From positions 175,924-239,923 of the forward strand of contig JBAMDO010000070.1 of NCBI GenBank assembly GCA_037074765.1: 64,000 nucleotides of DNA, written 5' to 3'. The notes under the pieces were generated by a model. The model was given only the letters and a program-made list of their open reading frames with translations, was not told where the DNA came from and did no database searches. Position numbers and translations under genes: made by a program. Below, piece after piece: positions 48,401 to 60,605 of the stretch. How positions within the stretch are numbered: the first letter of the stretch is position 1; every line of letters begins with the position of its first letter. Source of the DNA: Mansonella perstans. Taxonomy: Eukaryota > Nematoda > Chromadorea > Rhabditida > Onchocercidae.

Positions 48401-51400
48401 TAAATGAGCCAAAGATAAATTAAGAAAAATTGCACAGAAATGTCACAGCAAAAATAAAAATCAAAATTAAATGCTAATGCAAAATTTAGTTAAGTTCTGG
48501 AATTAAATAAAATTAAAATGAATGGATAAAATTAAACAAAAAAAGAATAAACTTCTTTGTAACTGTGTCAAAAAAATTAATTAACTTCTTAAAGTTGTTG
48601 TAAAACTATCTTTAAATTAAAAAAAGCAAATTCTCAACTGAAAGTAATAATAATTAACCTCAATTAGCGAATTATTCGCAAATTTCTCAGCGATAAACTT
48701 GGCTGCAGCATCTTCCCATGCAATGGCCATTTCATTAATTTGTGGCTCATCAAAACGCAAAAAATACCATAGTCGCATGCCTTTTATTGACTGCAATTTT
48801 CATTTCAAACATTTTATTATTTTTAAAGGAAAATCAATTTTATACTTTTAAAATCAATTTTGAAATTATAAAACTGAAACATATTAACATAAGCATGGTG
48901 GTCTCGTGGTGTAGAGGTTATCACATCTGTCTAACACACAGAAGGTCGGCGGTTCGAGTCCGCCCGAGATCAACCCCTCAACCATTTTGTAACGAAGCAA
49001 CGGTTCCCAGGAAATAAAATTGCCATTGTCGTTGCGCACCAATTTTAAAATAAATTGCTGAGGAAACAAGACATTTGCCAAACAAATAAGACGAAACTTT
49101 ATTTGACCAATAAAACTGTCCTAATAATCTTCCTATTCGAAGTCTATCGTTCTGTAGCAATGATAAAATAATTTTCCAAGCAAATAAGGCAACTATTTGC
49201 TGGGTAAATAAAACCACTGCTGTTTCACCACTAACAGAGACTTCATTTATTCCAGCTCTCGTTACCTCTTGCATTCTCTAATCTTCCCCGATTCACCATC
49301 TCCCGACACTTCTTTTCTCTCCTTCTCTCATACTCCTCACTTTCCTATCGTCCACACTTTTCTTTTTCCTTCTTTCTCCATCTTCTTTCACGATTCTCGA
49401 TTTTACTCTCCTTCTTTTCTACCCTCATTTAAATCATTTTTGAATTTGAAAAAACGAGAAAAGTTGGCAGTGTTAGGACCGCACAGCCCTCTGCGGGACT
49501 CGAACCCGCGACCCTCAGATTAAAAGTCTGATGCTCTACCGACTGAGCTAAGAAGGCTCTGCATAATATCCATTTCGTTTTATTTATAAATAGAAATTTT
49601 TTCTTTTATCAGTAATGTTTTAAAATGTGTTGGAAATGTTTAGCAGTTGTTTAATTTTTCATAATTGCTATCAGTAATAGTTAAGTACTATCATGATGAT
49701 TATAGTGATGGACAATGACAGAGATGAATAAACAAGATTATAGCGATAACCACAAAATGGAAAAGTGGTAGAAGTGGTCCCACGTAAAAGTGCTTCTACC
49801 ACTTTTAGAAGTAATCCGATTTGGTCATGATCAACTCACTCTAATTGAGCTCGATTAACTCAACATGACAATTTGACCCGATCAATTTTGACACTATGAA
49901 CTAAAAATGCCAGTTTATCGTGAAATTTGCGCAAATCTGCTCTAGAGCCATTCATGGAAAATCATTGAAGATTCCAGGATATTGTATTCGAAAAAGAGGC
50001 ATAATAACATTTTTTAATGTTATTGCAGCAAATATAAGTAATAATAGTGAAATAAAAAATTATGCAATGGAATAATTAATTAGTAGTAGTAATTTGACAA
50101 AATGGTAGTGTAAATAGAATATTAATACAATAGCATTTGTTTAATTATTTGATTTCAAACCACTTTTGCCTCATTATTAACTGAAATTTTCTTTTGTTTA
50201 AAAAAAATCTGAAGAAATTTTCAAATCTTCAGAAGTTTAAATTATAATTTTTCTTTTGTTTTAAATTATTCAATCAATGTTTTGTTGTTTATAGTCTTCT
50301 TTTCTTTTGAACTTACCTTAATTCTATCATTTTCATCAACCTGTACACCACCAACATTATATGCTAAATATATTGGTGTTCCATCAGTATTAGCACGTGG
50401 ATAAGCAATACTAATACCATATTTCGCCAACTTATAACGATTTTGAAGTAATTTGATCAAATTTGTTTGACGATAACATTCGCCGTACCAATTCAAACAT
50501 AGGTCCTTCAAAAAATTTGGAAATTCTTTGTTAACATTTCTTCACAGCAATTCAAACACTAATAATTTTAGAAATTTACTCTCGAGCAAATTTAAAAAGA
50601 AATTTTGGCAATAAGTAATACTTTCTCGAAATCTTTCACACTGCAAATATTTGCTAAGAATACCTGGAAATGAAATGTTTTACCAAATTTTTTGGTTACA
50701 TTTGTATTCCATTCTTCTTTCATTGCACATGAAACATTTGTTGCAATGCTTTCTTCCAGTAATTCAATCTCATTCAAATATAAATCATTCAGAATATTTG
50801 GCAATGTACCATTGGAATATTTGCGCCCATGTACAACAACATACAAATAACGCTTCCATTCAAATGTTCTTTCAGGCAAAAATTCATCAATACGTATAGG
50901 CCATAACTGTAAAAGATTTTTTTCTCTTTCTAAAAATAACAATTTTTGTGAAATGAGTTTATAAATATTTCTTCGAGTAAATTTTAGATTATCATAATTA
51001 TCATTCAAAAATTAACTTATTTCATTTAACGAATAATTACAATGGTTATTATATTTGCTACAGTATTACTTCTTTATATCATATCCTTACTGTATCAAAA
51101 CTTTGATTTGTAAAGCAGTGAAAATTTTGCTGATTTCTTACAAGAGAAGCACTAAATTCTTATCATTTCTTTTTCAAAATTTTAACTAACTTCGCGCATA
51201 ATTCTTTCCTCCTTCCAAGCTGGCGCCGATGTTGGCGTGTATAATTTCCGAGTATCAAGCAAAGTAAGTTCATTAATCCAAATAAAACCAATTCCAAAGA
51301 CAGTCGTAAGTAAAATTGGAAATGCAATAAATATAGGATAATAATCAACAAGGTAATTACTTGTGTACCAAACAAGTAATTTTGCAAGTTTCTTATCCAA

Positions 51401-51421
51401 TGTTGGGAAATAGTATCGCAT
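42456..51421 (-). CDS. Patched-related (PTR) membrane protein with sterol-sensing domain, 17 exons, about 981 aa
   Basis: Exons (minus strand): 51421-51191, 50906-50622, 50505-50317, 48790-48659, 48290-48146, 47788-47639, 47353-47288, 47020-46836, 46352-46166, 45777-45615, 45422-45347, 45261-45139, 44894-44653, 44609-44358, 43744-43609, 43123-42938, 42652-42456. The first transmembrane helix follows the start [15 protein letters not shown]. The sterol-sensing domain lies at about residues 295-475, with [14 protein letters not shown], and the second membrane cluster near the C-terminus contains the family segments [20 protein letters not shown] and [18 protein letters not shown] proteins are RND-type 12-helix transporters expanded in nematodes and involved in moulting, cuticle and lipid or sterol traffic. 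Every junction keeps phase except exon 13 to exon 14, where the only GT-AG pair is one base out (expected KLW-YFLD). This could be a sequence error or a mutation. Confidence 0.9.
43770..44055. repeat. Degenerate low-complexity repeat in a PTR intron
   Basis: The intron between exons 14 and 15 contains many imperfect copies of ATAAATCATTATCA and GTAAGTCATCAGTAAGTTATCA motifs. Probably a diverged minisatellite. Confidence 0.6.
48900..48972 (+). tRNA. tRNA-Val (anticodon AAC)
   Basis: A 73-base cloverleaf: acceptor stem GGTCTCG pairs with CGAGATC, D-arm GTGTAGAGGTTATCAC, anticodon stem TCTGT/ACAGA with loop CTAACAC, T-arm GGCGG/CCGCC with TTCGAGT, discriminator A. It closely resembles nematode valine tRNAs. 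It sits in intron 3 of the patched-related gene on the opposite strand. Confidence 0.94.
49485..49557 (-). tRNA. tRNA-Lys (anticodon TTT)
   Basis: On the minus strand: acceptor stem GCCTTCT pairs with AGAGGGC (one G-T pair), D-arm TAGCTCAGTCGGTAGAGC, anticodon loop CTTTTAA with TTT, T-arm GCGGG/CCCGC with TTCGAGT. It lies in the same PTR intron as tRNA-Val, and on the same strand as the host gene. Confidence 0.94.
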
Positions 51422-53473
51422 CAAAAGCGAAGTATGGCTTTATTTCTTTTTAAATTTAGAATGACACGATGTTGCGACTGTTTGTTACGTACATCTTTTT
51501 AGTTTCAGTAATCACCTATTCATATTGATATGATAAAAACACAATCTTTTCTAGACCAAAAAACTTGTATACTGAACTAAAAAAAGCAATCAGACGCAAA
51601 TAATTTCGAAAAATTAGGCATAAAATGAATATGAAATAATAAGAAATAAAAGACTTAAAACATACTGCATTTATCTTTTAGCAGACCTAAAACATGCTGC
51701 ATTTGTCTTTTAGCATGTATTTTTAAATCATTTTAAAAAAAGTTTCTAGAAAAATACATATCCTGTGTCATGTTTTATTCCATTCCCATTTTAAAATACA
51801 TGCTAAAAAATGGTAAAGTAAAAAAAAATCTAGTGAGTCCAATTATCGTAGATTTCAACTGTATTTATCCAAGAGTTTGTACTGTATTTATCATACCGTA
51901 TTTTATTATTATATTATTGCTATTATGAAATACTAGGAAAATACATTACTGATACATCAATGTAGAAGCATTTCTTTTTGTTCCAGTTATTAATGATTGA
52001 CTGGTAAAATACGATTAGTAAAATCCAATAAATAAGTGGTGTAAATGAATAAACAGCTGCAATTGAGCAATTAAATAAGTAATTGAGTTTGTTCATTTAT
52101 GATTTCAATTCTTCAAATTTATATGTCAGAAAAAAAATTTGCAAGCGAATGGAAAAGATGAAAGGCATTCGTGAAAGTATCAATTATTATATGAGAATAT
52201 AAGATTTGAAACCATAAATCGATTAAATGAATCCAATTACCTTATTTACACAAGTAAATTACATTAACAAAACTTTTCCTTTTTTTCTTGAAACGGATGT
52301 ACTGCGAATAAAAAATGGAGGATTATTATTATTAATTACCATATCATCATTGTCATCATAATTATTGTCAACATAATTGTCATCATAATTATCATCAACA
52401 ATATGAGGTAGTTCCAGTTGAATGCTCTGATTCTGTAAAAATGGTAAATGCATATTTTGAGTGAAAAACCGGATTGCTATTTTTATAACTGACTATCAGA
52501 GAGAAATATTGAGGGCAATTTCAGTAGAGGAAGGCAAAAATAAAAAAGTGATGGAAATAGTGATTAACAATAATCTGCAATTTAACGAATTAAAACGGTA
52601 TGCATTATAAAATATAATTGGTAATCGATCATTCCAATTTATTGATTTTCCTTTTATTAATTTTTTCTAATTTTTAAATATTAAAATTATACCAAATCCA
52701 TTCAGAGCAATTTGCAATCAGTGAATTATTAAGCTAATTTATTTTTACAATTTACTGATCATTACTGAAATAGATAATTTTTAAATATAATTTAAAAGCA
52801 TGCTATTATCGATTAATTTTCTTTTCTTAAAGAATATTTCAAGTATTTCATAGAAATTTTAATATTTTTACAAATGCTTCCAAGTTACGTTTGTTCATTT
52901 ACAATAGTGTCCAATGCTTTTGAAAAATTGTCATTGATTAAAACGAAAAAGTTTCAATTTTGTAAAATATATTGAGATGAATCGTTGTGTAAAGATATAT
53001 AATAAGTAAAAACAAATGATATATGAGCCGTCTAATTCATTTAATTCACAAAATATATGAATTAAAAAAAAAAATGGATAATAGCAATTGCAAGATATAG
53101 AACTGCCGCACTGCATATCGTTTTACTTGAAGAATTGACCTTTTCTGAAAATTGATCCCTTCTCAATTCTCATTTTCAATTTTTTCCATCGTTTAATGGA
53201 AGTGACAAGTTGAATGAATGAAATTTGAACAAAACTTAAAGAAATCTATTTGAAAAAAAAGAAATCTTCTTCCTTTTTTTCAAAGATTTGGGAAAAGCAT
53301 TGAGAAAAAACTGAGAATTGGGGCTGGAAAGCTTCAAATGCTAACATTAATTTCGAATTTCTTCCCTAATCGAGTAATTGCATCAAAATGTTTGCTTTTT
53401 TTTTTGGAATAAAAACTTAAGAAATTCCTAAAATAGAAAACTCAATTTCAATATTCATGCGCCCTTTGTCATT
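51422..53473. other. Region upstream of the patched-related gene, no gene called
   Basis: It should contain the promoter of the PTR gene. A 56-base imperfect duplication (CATACTGCATTTATCTTTTAGC / CATGCTGCATTTGTCTTTTAGC) lies near 51660-51720. A minus-strand open frame at 52453-52259 is rich in Asp and Asn because of GAT/AAT repeats and is not called as a gene. Confidence 0.4.
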
Positions 53474-53543
53474 GAGGAAGTTAGTTCAGTGGTAGAGTGT
53501 CTGCATTTCATGCGAGAGGGCGCGATTCGACCCCACGTCCTCC
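53474..53543 (+). pseudogene. tRNA-like relic
   Basis: GAGGAAG pairs with CGTCCTC (one mismatch) as an acceptor stem and the D-arm TTAGTTCAGTGGTAGAGTG is clear. The anticodon stem TCTGC/GCGAG is imperfect (loop ATTTCAT), and the T-arm, with GATTCGA, does not pair well. It is probably a degenerate tRNA or tRNA-derived repeat; the anticodon is not reliable. Confidence 0.55.
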
Positions 53544-54443
53544 AAAGTTCATTTTTTCTTTTTCATCTGTGTATAAAACTGATCTTTGGAATACAGAAAA
53601 CTTTATTGAACTGAGATTTCTAATTTATATTTACAGCATTTCATGTAAGAAAGAGATTTTACACTCTGAAAAGCTATGAATTCAATTCATTTCTTAAGGA
53701 CCACAAAATTCCATAAATATTTGTAGTCACTCAAATATATCCATTACTGTTTTAAAAAATTCATATAATTCTTGATTTTTTGAATCTTTTGTGCTAAAAT
53801 TAACATTACCGGATTCGCTATAAATACGGATCGTTAGACAACATGACTATGTTGACTGATAACGCCATTAACAAAACACATTTTCTCAAATATGTTTCGT
53901 TTAGTTTTTCCTCAGAGACAAACAGCTGAGTTGACGACAAAAGTTGATGACAGACAGAAAGCTATCATGATCAAATGTCCAGTTTAATTTATACAAAGAA
54001 ACAATTCATTAGCAATAGCAGCCTCATTGTTGTGCTACTGAATTTATCGGTATTAATAGGAGGTTGGATATTATCATGAATATATTTTTACCAATAACAA
54101 AATTAGCATGATTTTCAATAACTTATAACCAAGTAAAAAAAACACCTTGATTAGGCTATATTTAGTGATAAAATGACTCGATAATATCTTGACCAGATAA
54201 AAACAAACGGTAACCATTTACAGTAAGTTGATGAGTTTTTGAACAAAGTTCTGAGAATAATAAATTAAATACACAGAAATTCGAATCTCCTAATAATCCA
54301 GAAAAATGACCATTCGACCGTTCACATTATTGGAAGATAAATACGGAACCGGGAATACATGAGATAAGTTCCACAAGCAGATAATATGGAAAAGCCTAAA
54401 TTTCACCATTTATGTTCTTCATTTTAATATAGTCCAATGGTCA
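53544..54443. other. Spacer, nothing recognised
   Basis: AT-rich, no supported exon. Confidence 0.4.
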
Positions 54444-54749
54444 CTAAGCAAGAACGAAGGCGTACATAAAAAAAGATATTTCAAAGAATAAACTTATCAG
54501 AGTGAAAAAATGTTCAAATATCAAAACATTGGAAATGGATACTGCCAGCAATATTACTTCACACAAAAATCCTGTCCAATTCACTGGAATCTGAATCTTT
54601 TGATACCTAATTTTATTCAAGTGTTCGCACAAATCAATAACATTGCCCTTCCGACTAATTCTTATTATCAGTGCAGAATGCCTTAATATATCCAGCTTAA
54701 TAAGATATGGTATTTCAAAAAACCATTCCTTCATCGAACAGTAATTCAT
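54444..54749 (-). CDS. Hypothetical 101-residue ORF downstream of lin-54
   Basis: An uninterrupted single-exon frame from an ATG at 54749 (MNYCSMKEWFFEIPYLIKL...) to TAG. The last 45 residues are strongly hydrophobic and could form one or two membrane helices. It starts about 215 bases after the lin-54 stop on the same strand, a spacing that would fit a downstream operon gene or simply the lin-54 3' UTR. An acceptor-like CGCTTTTCAG lies between them. No family is recognised, and a chance ORF in AT-rich DNA is possible. Confidence 0.25.
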   Translation of the reverse strand: MNYCSMKEWFFEIPYLIKLDILRHSALIIRISRKGNVIDLCEHLNKIRYQKIQIPVNWTGFLCEVILLAVSISNVLIFEHFFTLISLFFEISFFMYAFVLA

Positions 54750-54962
54750 GCAGCATCACTTAAAAACACCATTACTGCAGACATGTTTCCCAGTCTTTGC
54801 TTAAGTAACAGAAACACTAGACCTATCTTCCATTAGGAAACATAATAAGAGTTTAAAGACAAATACAAATCATCTGAAAAGCGAAATATGGAGAGATAAA
54901 ATTCATATACATAAAAAATCCCTCTAATGTTTCAAAAATAAATCAAACATCGATATTAATCG

Positions 54963-57900
54963 TTAGCTTCCTACAGTCTTCTTTGAATTCTTCAAAGCAC
55001 TTTCAATAACTTGCCCTAAACAGCGGCCAAATTCTTTCAAAATTGCTTTTTCAATTTCTACTTGAGTTGCTCGCCCGCCAGATTCAATTTCTTCTGCTTG
55101 TGCCACAAGACAAAGCGTTGCTGCTTCTACCACTTCATCTGTCATATAAAACCAAGGCAACCTGGAATAAAAAAAAACCAGAAATCAAAGACCAACTTCG
55201 TGGTCATCTATAGATACTTACGTTTTGGGATCACTCGGTTCTTGAACTTCATCATCACTGTCCTCATCGCTATATGTCTTATGAAAATCGACACCACCCA
55301 TAGTAGCGGTGGAACGAATATCAGTTAATGCCGTAGCTGATTTCGCATTTGCCAAACGTGCTGCCCGATCTGATTCAGTGTTTCGACAACATATACATTT
55401 GCATCGATCGGTACAAGGAACCTTCGCCTAAATTTAAAGTTCATTTTCAGGAACTATCATGACGATTTTATAATTCATCAACAGTATTCAATGCGGCTAG
55501 ATTTAAAACGATAACGCAGTAATTTTTTACAGCATAAATAAGTTCCCGGTATTTATAACAATGGTTTAGATGGTCATGTAAAGAAACAAAGATCTGAGGA
55601 ATTAATAAGCTATTGGATATATTAAATAATAAGGTAAAAATTTATCCATTAATATTAGAATCAAAATTTAATCATATTTTAGTGCCCTTTTAACATGACA
55701 ACCTAAATTTAACTTCATGATTGACATAAACTTACTTCATAACATTCGCAGTAATTCTTCAAACAGTTGGATTTCTTACAGTGACATCCTTTTTGATGCA
55801 ATCGTTCTGGTTCCACTTGCCTATTGGTAGCAACACCTAAACAAAATATTATGTCCGTTAAGTGATAAATTCTATTAAAATCAAGCTTAATCTCTGGAGA
55901 AAAAAGGAAAATTAAGATGCTATAAAAATAACTATATTTCATCATTCAGCTGAATCTGATTCTTTTTACAAAAGCTAATACGCAATGCTCTATTCGATCA
56001 TACATGTTCGACATTTGCTATTTTGGAAGCATCTTACGATGCCATCAATCAAACTACCGCATCAATTTACATTGAATTAGTCATCAATAACTCAGTCTTT
56101 ACTAATTATTAAAATAATACCAATTTTTGGCTTGAATGCATTCGGGTTGCGTTCCAGTGACAGTCTAATAGCGCGCGTCCTTTCAATTTCATATTCAATT
56201 GTATTTTTGCAGTCTTTGCAATCACAATCATTACAAAATTCTCCATTTGCAAAACAATCACAATATAATTTCAAACACATTGAACGCGTGCAATGACATG
56301 GTTTTTTTGAACCAAGAGGTCGTCTGGAAGGAAAACAGAAGAAAGATTAATTTATGTGACCTTAAAAAGAGCTTAAAAGTGAATTAATCACAAGGACAAT
56401 ATTTGCTAATATTATTTGTTATCTTAATACGGGTTAACTACTTGCTGACAGTCAGTACCAAAACACAGACAAAAGCTATGCAAAACTTAATAACTTTAGT
56501 CAGAAAAAATCCGAAACCAAGAACCGTGGGATAGCAGTTATCATTAGCATAAAATAAAATCGAATATGAAAAAAGAAAGCACTTCTTTGGAGCTAATTTA
56601 GCTGCCAACACTGGAGTGAATACTCTGTTACGCTGAACGCTAGCTTGAGCAGCTCGATAGGCTAAAGGTGGACTAGGAGGTCCAGTTTGTAATGGTCTTG
56701 ATTTAGATAGTACTTCACGCTCTCGCCAATTTGATTCTGTTTTCTGAAAAAATGTGCGGGATGCATACGTAGCTATTCCTGGGAATATCAAATAAAAGAA
56801 TAGTCAGAATAAAGTGCTCTGCGTAAATTTGAACAATAAAATTTCAAAGCACGAGAATTTTTTCCTGAAAGGATTTAATAATTTTATAAATTTCAGTCCA
56901 GTAGCATAATTATTCTTTTATCTACCGAGAAATCCTCAAGTAAAATCAAAACCACAAAACTTACATTTTGATCAACGACTCCACGATTCGTCTCACTTAA
57001 TGTACGCACTGGTGTGGTGGTGGTTGAACCACCTGATCGATCAATACGATATATCTGAAAGAAAAAATCATCTGAACTAAATAGTCAACTTTAAAATGAA
57101 GCTGAACTAACCTAACTCCGTCCTTTTTCTAATATTTTGATAAAGAATTCTTCTTCGTTACTTTAAAGTTTAATTATTTATTAAATCAAACTTTTTAAAG
57201 TCTGATTTAATTTGCAACTTATGGACCATACAAATGGTACAACTCATAAGTATGCATTACCAAAATAAAAAAGGCGAATAATAGACTTCCGCTCAACTTT
57301 TATATGGTCTATAAGTTATAACTAAATTTAGCAGAAATACCGGATAATTTACGAAAAGTTCGAAAAAGTTATACTCTATTTCCTCGAACGGCAAAAACAT
57401 GTGCTGGGACAACCCGTCCAGTCTGAATTTGTCCCATCTCAGAAGAACACAACTGACTATCGCTTGATCCTCGGACATTTATCTAAATTTTAAAGCAAGA
57501 AAATTAATGCTCAATTTAACCAGTAGGATTTAACTATATTTGATGCATATAATTCATTTATGAATATTATTTTATACTATAGTGATGACAAAGTACAATT
57601 TAATGACTGAAAGTATTACTCTTTCATGCTGTGAATCGTCATATGGGGAATGTCTGCTTCCTGATGGTATACTACCGGAACGTAACGGATAAACTAATCT
57701 GTAGGAGCCATCAGCTAAAATATGTTTGTTAGGGGATACATTAATTGGTGCAGGCAAAACATAATGCAATAATGCTCGCAGTAAAATCGCTAATTAAATG
57801 AATGTATAAATGATGACTATTTATCCTTCATATAAATATTCAAAGGGAGTATACGAAAATCACACATAAACACCTTGCACTCGATATTCCACATCATCCT

Positions 57901-58722
57901 CATCTTCGCCTTCCACGTCAACTTCTTCCACAATTTCTTCGCAAATCTGAATTACCGATAGTTTGAATCAAAAGTTTTAAATATGCGGACCTTTTTGAAA
58001 CGATTTATTCAATGGCAAATAATCAAGATATCAATCCTGACAAGACTATATCAAAATGCTATATTAAATGCCAGATTTTACAGTGTTCCACTTATTTCGT
58101 TTGAGCATTTTATGTTTCAAAACTTATTGGACCGATCTCAAATTCTCCTGCAAAACTTACTGCACAACGCTCAAAAAATTTCAAATTCTGCTGCTGTTTA
58201 AACCTTACTTGACCGATATAAAGTCGTTTAGAGTATCTATCGTGCAGACGTGGGATTTTCGTGCATCTAGTGCAAACGCCTTCCAAAATACAGTCCAAGT
58301 GGTTATTCAAGACTTTCTTACCATGCTAAACATACTAGCTCAGCAGAACATATACCCATCAAGTTAGTAATTAAATTCGGCCTCTTGTGATTTACTTTCC
58401 ATGGATGGAGCTGTCCTTCAAAATATAAACCATTCAAAATTGCTAGCTTAATCTGTCAAGTAATCTATTAAAATTGTTTGTTGTAATTTACTCGGATCAT
58501 CCCTCAAAATTTTTAAATTATTATCTCTCGGAAATTAGTTGCCTTTAAACATTGCTTTTCCCCAAATGTTATTCAGAGGAATGAAGACATATTCATTACT
58601 ACCTGTGCATCATCAGCCAATTCCTCCGTAGTCACTTCTTCCTGAACAATTTCTTCATGAGCAATCATCTGCTGCTGTTGCTCCTTCTGCTGCTCTTTTT
58701 GCCGTCTATTATTAGAAGACAT
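54963..58722 (-). CDS. lin-54: LIN-54, CXC-domain DNA-binding subunit of the DREAM/Muv B complex, 10 exons, 471 aa
   Basis: Exons (minus strand): 58722-58603, 57946-57874, 57774-57620, 57482-57375, 57054-56965, 56743-56583, 56323-56121, 55836-55736, 55427-55222, 55161-54963; all phases agree. The N-terminus is Gln/Glu-rich ([12 protein letters not shown]). The tesmin/TSO1-type double CXC domain spans about residues 244-353: first repeat [20 protein letters not shown] with further cysteines to 274, spacer [11 protein letters not shown], second repeat [20 protein letters not shown] followed by [10 protein letters not shown]. Tyr256 and Tyr332 occupy the positions that in human LIN54 insert into the minor groove of CHR promoter elements. 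The C-terminal helical segment ([27 protein letters not shown]) matches the LIN54 tail. LIN-54 recruits the complex to cell-cycle and developmental promoters in the nucleus. The donor of exon 6 (GTGCTT) is weak but is the one that restores the frame into the CXC domain. Confidence 0.95.
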
Positions 58723-58751
58723 CGTTATCGTTTCCGCAAATCAATTTATCT
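58723..58751 (-). promoter_or_regulatory. Probable trans-splice acceptor and short 5' UTR of lin-54
   Basis: On the minus strand, TTTTCTGCAG ends at 58750, leaving a 27-base leader before the ATG at 58722. A pyrimidine-rich acceptor this close to the start, with no matching upstream donor exon seen, fits a nematode spliced-leader site. Confidence 0.45.
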
Positions 58752-59816
58752 GCAGAAAAGTCAGTATCATCACAATATCTCCTCGAAAAGCATTGATACT
58801 AAGCGCGCAGGTAAAAGCTTACGTCCACAGAATGGTGTGATAGTAGATGTGCTACAAAGCTTAAGGAATCACAATACTTTTTTAGACCATTTACGTCACT
58901 ATATTATTCAATAATCTCAAATATTGGTTAGCTTACAGATCTCAGTTATAAATTGAAGTCGTTCATAATTAATGGTCGAAAAACAAATGGAAAAACTTGG
59001 CATTACTGCTCAATACAGTTTTCAAATTTTGAAAATCAAGTTTTCAAATTTTACCCTTTTTGCTTCGACAAGTGCTACCGAAACGATGGCTATATATGCC
59101 AAATCTTCGAATTTTAATGCAAAGTGTTTCGACGTTATACGTCAATCTCGGCGATTTCAGCCATAAAGTGTCTGTAACAAAACATAAACTAGTAAGCACC
59201 AATACGTAAACTAACATGATCGTCCATACATGATTTATACATGAAAATATACATACATACTGTCAATATGTTAGCCTATAAGCAAATTCATGCCGAATGT
59301 TACGTAAAAATATCTGAATAGATTAAGAATCCAAAAAAGGGTCAAACGTAAACAGCAACGTTGTAGCACATACGTGAACACTATAGATAAGTGGATCCAA
59401 CCAGTTACACGTGAATGCTTAAACATATGGGGAATGCATATGCGTGAGAGCGAACATAAATGTATTTATTTAATCATAATGAAGCAAACAATGAAGTTAA
59501 TTAAAATGCACTTCTTGGGAGCGACTTGAAATGAGCGGTCGTGTAGCTCTAATACCACGCGTTCACGTTTATAAATAATATAGTAACAAGTAACGTTTGT
59601 GCATTAGCATTTAGTATTCACATATTCAACGCTGAAAAAAAAACCATACGGAAAGTAAAGCGGTAATTTGCTGATATAAAATAAAATTTGAAATTTTGAC
59701 AAAAAATTTATCAATGCGAACTGATAATTATATATTGGTATTGGAGAGAAACTTGCGACAAATGCATAAATCACTTAGAAACTCACGTAATTAAATTAAA
59801 TCTAACGTGTTAAACA
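58752..59816. other. Upstream region of lin-54, no gene seen
   Basis: No supported exon. It presumably carries the lin-54 promoter. Confidence 0.35.
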
Positions 59817-60110
59817 TCAAATATAACAAATCGCTAAAACTTTAGCGGCATCAAAACGGACGTTCGAAACATTCTCCCGCACCCCAAAAAATCGAATCAA
59901 CTGGAAACCGCGCCAATTTGAAAGAAGCGTAAAAAGAATAACAGCCAAATAGCCGCCAACAAATATTTCAATAATAAAAAATGTGAAATATCCTTTGTAC
60001 ATTTCATCTAATGACTGAAGTTGAATTAAATGTATAAATACTCTCGTCGAACTTATAAAATAGCCATCTTTTGATTTGTTTTGGCCAAATTTTATCAATT
60101 TTAGTCTCAT
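59817..60110 (-). CDS. Hypothetical 97-residue ORF with one membrane segment
   Basis: A single-exon frame from ATG at 60110 to TGA at 59817. The middle (GYFTFFIIEIFVGGYLAVIL) is a good transmembrane segment flanked by basic residues. No family recognised and no splice context; base composition is less AT-skewed than the surrounding spacer. Chance occurrence is possible. Confidence 0.3.
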   Translation of the reverse strand: MRLKLIKFGQNKSKDGYFISSTRVFIHLIQLQSLDEMYKGYFTFFIIEIFVGGYLAVILFTLLSNWRGFQLIRFFGVRENVSNVRFDAAKVLAICYI

Positions 60111-60344
60111 AACTTAAACATATAATAAAGTGAATTTATTAGTGAAAAAATCATTATTAATGAATAATTTATTAGTGAATATTGCATTATTCAAAAGAAT
60201 TGTTTAAAAAAGATCAAAATTTAGCTTTATTGAATAACACAATGTCTAAAAGTGTTTACTTAAGAATGGAAAAAGAAAAGAAATAAACATATATCGTTAA
60301 CTTCGTCATATTGGAGATCTGTGTTCAGAAATATACAGTTTATA

Positions 60345-60412
60345 ACAACTAACTAATACTGTCACAATTTATGACAACTAACTAATACTGTCACAATTTA
60401 TGACAACTAACT
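60345..60412. repeat. 29-base tandem repeat, about 2.3 copies
   Basis: The unit ACAACTAACTAATACTGTCA plus nine bases is repeated exactly at 60345-60373 and 60374-60402, with a partial third copy to 60412. Confidence 0.85.
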
Positions 60413-60424
60413 AAAAAAAGACTA

Positions 60425-60605
60425 CGAGAATGCCAGATGATTTAGGAGATCCAGGTCCAAAGGAGGCACTGGAATACCAGGATCACAAAAGGATCGCAAG
60501 GTATGAAAGAAATGCAGAAATGCAAGGACCAATCGAACCATCTTCAAGCCAAAAATAACAAGCAATGAAATTTGTTGACGAAGCAATCTCGTCCAGTGAT
60601 ATCTA
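60425..60605 (+). pseudogene. Collagen-like fragment
   Basis: Gly-Pro-coding motifs (GGAGATCCAGGTCCAAAGGA, GGAATACCAGGATCAC) followed by a tail similar to the one downstream of the 13.8-kb copy (GCAATGAAATTTGT..GACGAA). Register is lost and no signal exon precedes it. It starts immediately after the 29-base tandem repeat. Confidence 0.55.

Noticed and set aside
44697..50899. Plus-strand ORFs across the patched-related gene
   Set aside because: They overlap minus-strand exons with clear family motifs and show no independent evidence.
52259..52453. Minus-strand Asp/Asn-rich open frame
   Set aside because: It arises from GAT/AAT simple repeats, has no splice support into the PTR gene, and the PTR protein already has a typical N-terminus at 51421.
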